From: Bacteroidota bacterium
GTDB taxonomy: Bacteria > Bacteroidota > Bacteroidia > Sphingobacteriales > Sphingobacteriaceae
Length of the DNA: 41,069 nt
NCBI GenBank assembly: GCA_013287375.1
Contig: JABDDX010000015.1
Span: 1-41,069 of the forward strand
Reading direction: 5' to 3'
The translations under genes and the position numbers were made by a program. The notes beneath the pieces are model-generated. The model searched no databases and was not told where the DNA came from. It was given only the letters and a program-made list of their open reading frames with translations. Of the stretch, positions 37,949-41,069 are shown piece after piece; position 1 is the first letter of the stretch, and each line of letters opens with the position of its first letter.

Positions 37949-39451
37949 ATGAGCACTACCCTACTATCTATACAGCACGCCAGTGTACGTTATTTAAACA
38001 ATCATATATTTAAAAGCCTGTCATTCCATATAAATAAGGGCGAAAACTGGGCTCTGATCGGCAAAAGCGGTTCGGGTAAAAGCGCATTGCTGCAAACTAT
38101 TACCGGCAGGTTTAACGTTACCGGAGGTGAAGTAAATTATACTTTTTTTGAAGAGTTTTTAGCACACCACCCCGATCATGATCCTACTTTAACGCATCAT
38201 AAACTGATTGCGTTGGTGGAATCGAAACATCATTTTAGGAATCTATCCAACACTACCGAGTTTTATTACCAGCAGCGTTATAATTCGTCGGACTCAGAAG
38301 ATGCGCAAACTGTTGAAGAATATCTGAATGATATAAAACATGTTGATGGCGGCAACCATTATTGGACCTTTGATAAAGTGATTGAAACGTTAAGGTTAGA
38401 GCCGCTTCGAAGCAAACAGCTCATTAAACTATCCAACGGCGAAACCAAGCGGTTATTGATCGCGGCAGCGCTGATCAAAAACCCGGTTTTGTTATTACTG
38501 GATACCCCATTAACCGGCCTTGATGTACAGACACGTGCTTTGTTTAATGTAATATTAAGTGAGATTACCGCCTCGGGTATCTCGGTTATTATTGCTACTT
38601 CGCCGCGCGAAATACCTGATGCGATAACCCACATTGCCGTTTTGGAGGATGGGGAGATTATTCAGACCATAGAAAAAGCTGATTTTAATCCTAATCTGTT
38701 TAAAGACGAGGCAAAAACCAATGTAGATGCAGAGAAATTAAGGAGTTTGCTCAACAACACCGAAAAGCCGGCATATACATACATGATAAAGATGAATGAT
38801 GTGTATATAAAATATGGCGAGAAAGTCATTCTGGATAAGGTAAACTGGCAGGTGCTGCCTGGTGAGCGCTGGGCATTGCTTGGGCCGAATGGTGCCGGAA
38901 AATCGACCTTGCTAAGTTTAGTTAATGGCGATAATCCGCAGGCTTATGCCAATGATATTATTTTGTTTGATGTGAAGCGTGGCAGCGGCGAAAGCATCTG
39001 GGATATTAAAAAGAAGATTGGTTTTGTATCGCCCGAGCTTCATCAATATTTCCCAACGGATAACAGTTGCCTACAGGTGATTGAATCGGGGTATTATGAT
39101 ACTTTAGGATTATTCAGGCCGAGTCAGAAAACCAAAGCTGATACCGCTTTAGCATGGATGCAGGCATTGGAAATTGATAAATATGCGCGTACGCTGTTGA
39201 AAAACATTCCTGCCAGTGCGCAGCGTTTATGTTTGTTGGCGAGGGCATTGATTAAGAACCCCGACCTGCTGATATTTGATGAGCCTTGCCAGGGCATGGA
39301 TGAGCATCAGCAACTAAACTTTAAGCAGATAGTGAACACCATTTGCGATATGAGCGATGTGACGCTGATTTATGTAACCCATTATCAGCATGAAATACCG
39401 GATAGTGTGACCAAGGTTTTAAGATTGGATAAGGGAATGGTGGTACTATAG
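37949..39451 (+). CDS. ModF/PhrA-like tandem ABC ATPase
   Basis: A 500-residue protein with two nucleotide-binding domains and no membrane segment, laid out like E. coli ModF. NBD1: Walker A GKSGSGKS (38-45), signature LSNGE (161-165), Walker B LLLLDTP with Thr186 where the catalytic Glu is expected, and ATSPRE at the H-loop (Ser218 instead of His). NBD2: Walker A GPNGAGKS (312-319), degenerate signature PASAQR, normal Walker B LIFDEP (Asp444, Glu445) and H-loop VTHYQHE. So one composite ATP site looks canonical and the other degenerate. No molybdate transporter genes are nearby; the role of ModF-like proteins is unclear. Confidence 0.88.
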   Translation: MSTTLLSIQHASVRYLNNHIFKSLSFHINKGENWALIGKSGSGKSALLQTITGRFNVTGGEVNYTFFEEFLAHHPDHDPTLTHHKLIALVESKHHFRNLSNTTEFYYQQRYNSSDSEDAQTVEEYLNDIKHVDGGNHYWTFDKVIETLRLEPLRSKQLIKLSNGETKRLLIAAALIKNPVLLLLDTPLTGLDVQTRALFNVILSEITASGISVIIATSPREIPDAITHIAVLEDGEIIQTIEKADFNPNLFKDEAKTNVDAEKLRSLLNNTEKPAYTYMIKMNDVYIKYGEKVILDKVNWQVLPGERWALLGPNGAGKSTLLSLVNGDNPQAYANDIILFDVKRGSGESIWDIKKKIGFVSPELHQYFPTDNSCLQVIESGYYDTLGLFRPSQKTKADTALAWMQALEIDKYARTLLKNIPASAQRLCLLARALIKNPDLLIFDEPCQGMDEHQQLNFKQIVNTICDMSDVTLIYVTHYQHEIPDSVTKVLRLDKGMVVL

Positions 39452-39466
39452 TTAAATCAAAATATT

Positions 39467-39907
39467 ATGGAAAATAACCTGGCTGTTTTTTTTGAGCGCG
39501 ATCTTTTAAAATTAAGAGATGAAGTGCAGAATTTTAAAGACGAAGATAATTTATGGCGCAAACTGGAGGGTATAAGCAATTCTGCCGGAAACCTGGCATT
39601 GCATTTAATAGGTAATATTAATTTCCATATAGGCGCTACGCTGGCCCACAACGGCTACCTACGCAACCGCGAGGAGGAATTTTCGGCAACACATATACCC
39701 CGCGAAGAAATAATTACAGCTATTACCGCGCTAATTGAGCTGGTAAAAAACACATTATCAAACCTTACCCCACAACAACTGGATACAGTACATCCTATTG
39801 ATTTTCTCGGCCCTAAAAGCACTGCCTATTACTTGCTGCAATTTTATGGCCATCTTAACTACCACTTGGGGCAGATAAATTATTTACGCCGAATATTGGA
39901 GGGTTGA
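39467..39907 (+). CDS. DinB-like (DUF1572-type) four-helix protein
   Basis: A 146-residue protein resembling the DinB/YfiT helical-bundle superfamily, which often binds a metal through three histidines. Candidate ligands are in LALHLIGNINFHIGATLAH and FYGHLNYHLGQINYLRRIL near the C-terminus, the usual place for the second and third His. The N-terminus is LAVFFERDLLKLRDEV. No activity is implied. It starts 15 bp after the ABC ATPase and is likely in the same transcript. Confidence 0.78.
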   Translation: MENNLAVFFERDLLKLRDEVQNFKDEDNLWRKLEGISNSAGNLALHLIGNINFHIGATLAHNGYLRNREEEFSATHIPREEIITAITALIELVKNTLSNLTPQQLDTVHPIDFLGPKSTAYYLLQFYGHLNYHLGQINYLRRILEG

Positions 39908-40033
39908 GTGTAAGGTCATTGCATTCGGAAGCAAATAAAAAGCTGGAATTCGCATTGTATTAGGTTTTTCCTATCGTCGGGAGCGTGTTTCATAAACTGA
40001 CGTTTGATAAACGATATCGAATAGATTAATTGT

Positions 40034-40041
40034 TATTTTTG
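40034..40041 (+). promoter_or_regulatory. Possible minus-7 box (TATTTTTG) of map
   Basis: TATTTTTG fits TAnnTTTG and lies 20 bases before the map ATG. A TTTG at 40003-40006 is too far away for the normal spacing, so the upstream box is uncertain. Confidence 0.4.
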
Positions 40042-40061
40042 CCACAGGTAAAACATTAAAA

Positions 40062-40826
40062 ATGTCTATAACTACTGAAGACGAAAGAATTGGAATGCAG
40101 CAGGCAAGTGACGCTGTTGCCATTACGCTTAAAAAGATGCGTGAGTTTGCCAAACCAGGCATTTCAACAAAGGAACTTGACGAGTACGGCGGCGAATTGC
40201 TGGCACAGATCGGCGCACATTCCGCACCTAAGTTAACCTACGATTTCCCGGGGTATACCTGTATTAGTATTAATGAGGAAACGGCGCACGGCATACCATC
40301 AGTGGATAAAATCCTAAAAGAAGGTGATTTAGTAAATATTGATGTATCGGCAGAATTAAATGGCTACTGGGCTGATAATGGAGGCTCGTTTGTATTGGGT
40401 GAAGATATCCACGGCTATGGGAGACTGGTGGAAGCATCGAAAGAGATATTGAGGAAGGCGATCAGCAACATTAAGGGTGGTGTCAGAATATCAGAGATAG
40501 GCAGGTTGATAGAAACTGAAGCCAAGAAAGCCGGATATACTGTAATAAAAAACCTAACTGGGCATGGTGTTGGCCGCAGTCTGCACGAAGAACCCCACGA
40601 GATAGCTAACTACTGCGACAAGTATAACACTGCGCGTTTCAAAAAGAACTCGGTGGTAGCGATAGAGACATTCATTTCAACACGTTCAACAATTGCTGAA
40701 ACACAACCCGATGGCTGGACACTGCATGGCAATAAAGGTGGCTTTGTTGCGCAGCACGAGCACACCATTATGGTTACAGGTGGTGAGCCGATAATATTTA
40801 CAGCGCAAAACGGCATTTGGGATTAA
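40062..40826 (+). CDS. map: Methionine aminopeptidase, type I
   Basis: A 254-residue enzyme that removes the initiator Met from new proteins. Metal-ligand regions are visible: LVNIDVSAELNGYWADNGGS (two Asp), LTGHGVGRSLHEEP (His), AIETFIS (Glu) and QHEHTIMV (Glu); the substrate-side His is in EETAHGIPS. Between the two Asp ligands the usual GYHGDT is replaced by GYWADN, a variant seen in some paralogues, so this may be a second MetAP of the genome and not the main one. No translation genes are adjacent, which fits that reading. Confidence 0.92.
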   Translation: MSITTEDERIGMQQASDAVAITLKKMREFAKPGISTKELDEYGGELLAQIGAHSAPKLTYDFPGYTCISINEETAHGIPSVDKILKEGDLVNIDVSAELNGYWADNGGSFVLGEDIHGYGRLVEASKEILRKAISNIKGGVRISEIGRLIETEAKKAGYTVIKNLTGHGVGRSLHEEPHEIANYCDKYNTARFKKNSVVAIETFISTRSTIAETQPDGWTLHGNKGGFVAQHEHTIMVTGGEPIIFTAQNGIWD

Positions 40827-40871
40827 TATTACCCAATGGCAATGCTTTCTTTCTAATACAAACCTTCGCTG

Positions 40872-40971
40872 CCGCAAGCGTCTAGGTGAGCAATATACAG
40901 TAGCAAAATTTATATTGACAATGATTGCAGAACGGTTACTCAGCATGCGGCCACAAGCGGGACGCTTGCGG
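40872..40971. repeat. Inverted CCGCAAGCGTC element after map
   Basis: CCGCAAGCGTC (40872-40882) is perfectly inverted at GACGCTTGCGG (40961-40971). The right part continues GAGCGGAGC and is preceded by GGCCACAAGCG. It occupies the non-coding stretch after map; I see no gene there. Confidence 0.55.
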
Positions 40972-41019
40972 GAGCGGAGCAATGTCTGGTATCAGCATTA
41001 TTTGAGTTTAACTCATGAT

Positions 41020-41069
41020 CTATTTTAATATCAACGCCGGGTTTTCGAAAGAAATGCCTTCCCAACCAT
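41020..41069 (-). CDS. Possible C-terminal end of a gene entering from the right edge
   Basis: On the minus strand one frame stays open from the window edge and ends GWEGISFENPALILK then TAG at 41022-41020. The stretch is only 15 codons and I recognise no family, so it could be chance. It is listed because the sequence just before the edge otherwise has no explanation. Confidence 0.25.
   Translation of the reverse strand, partial: GWEGISFENPALILK

Overview
The window looks like chromosomal DNA of a Bacteroidota, most probably Sphingobacteriaceae (Mucilaginibacter or Pedobacter relatives). The support is a FecI/FecR-type sigma/anti-sigma pair next to SusC (with an STN domain) and SusD, a TamL-type lipoprotein, a short eukaryote-like ProRS, TAnnTTTG-type promoter boxes, rare or TTG/GTG starts without strong Shine-Dalgarno sites, and several intergenic palindrome families typical of this group. 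The genus is an inference; no rRNA is present.

Layout. (1) 1-8088, minus strand: a TonB-dependent uptake locus read in the order ECF sigma, FecR anti-sigma, SusC, SusD, then a DUF5117-type zinc metalloprotease cut by the window edge; this suggests peptide or protein use rather than glycan use. (2) 8135-9946: a tyrosine-recombinase remnant lying 21 bp beyond the 3' end of mnmE, whose last codons resemble the SGI1-type attachment core. (3) 10131-15346: nucleoid-associated protein, DUF5655 protein, TIGR02757 protein, trans-sulfuration enzyme and proS, with G/C-rich palindromes filling the gaps and one lying inside the TIGR02757 reading frame. (4) 15955-20524: GH78 alpha-L-rhamnosidase and an ABC-2 exporter pair. 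(5) 20663-23057: an Anbu proteasome-like peptidase followed by a transglutaminase-like protein, then an unknown membrane protein. (6) 23326-28046: tamL and a TrmH-family methyltransferase whose starts overlap head to head, tRNA-Cys, a 57-residue conserved small protein, and pyrD. (7) 28238-34799: a Tat-type SGNH hydrolase, a small membrane protein, purK-purE, a YqgE/AlgH protein, and pdxH-nuoC-nuoD.

(8) 34875-37642 is the most interesting part. A second ECF sigma factor is followed by a membrane protein that joins an anti-sigma-like cytoplasmic N-terminus to a periplasmic trypsin-like protease with an intact His-Asp-Ser triad. Divergent from it lie three small paralogous lipoproteins with Asp-Ser/Thr-Lys repeats. 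The sigma gene and all three lipoprotein genes carry the same upstream motif, GGTTACY-N15-YATTAA, with identical 15-base spacing. This looks like a compact self-regulated envelope-stress regulon whose anti-sigma factor is itself a protease.

(9) 37686-41069: a tiny lipoprotein, a ModF-like tandem ABC ATPase with one degenerate site, a DinB-like protein, methionine aminopeptidase, and an unresolved edge.

Most other genes are housekeeping. Much of the intergenic space is occupied by at least six repeat families, some of which touch stop or start codons directly.
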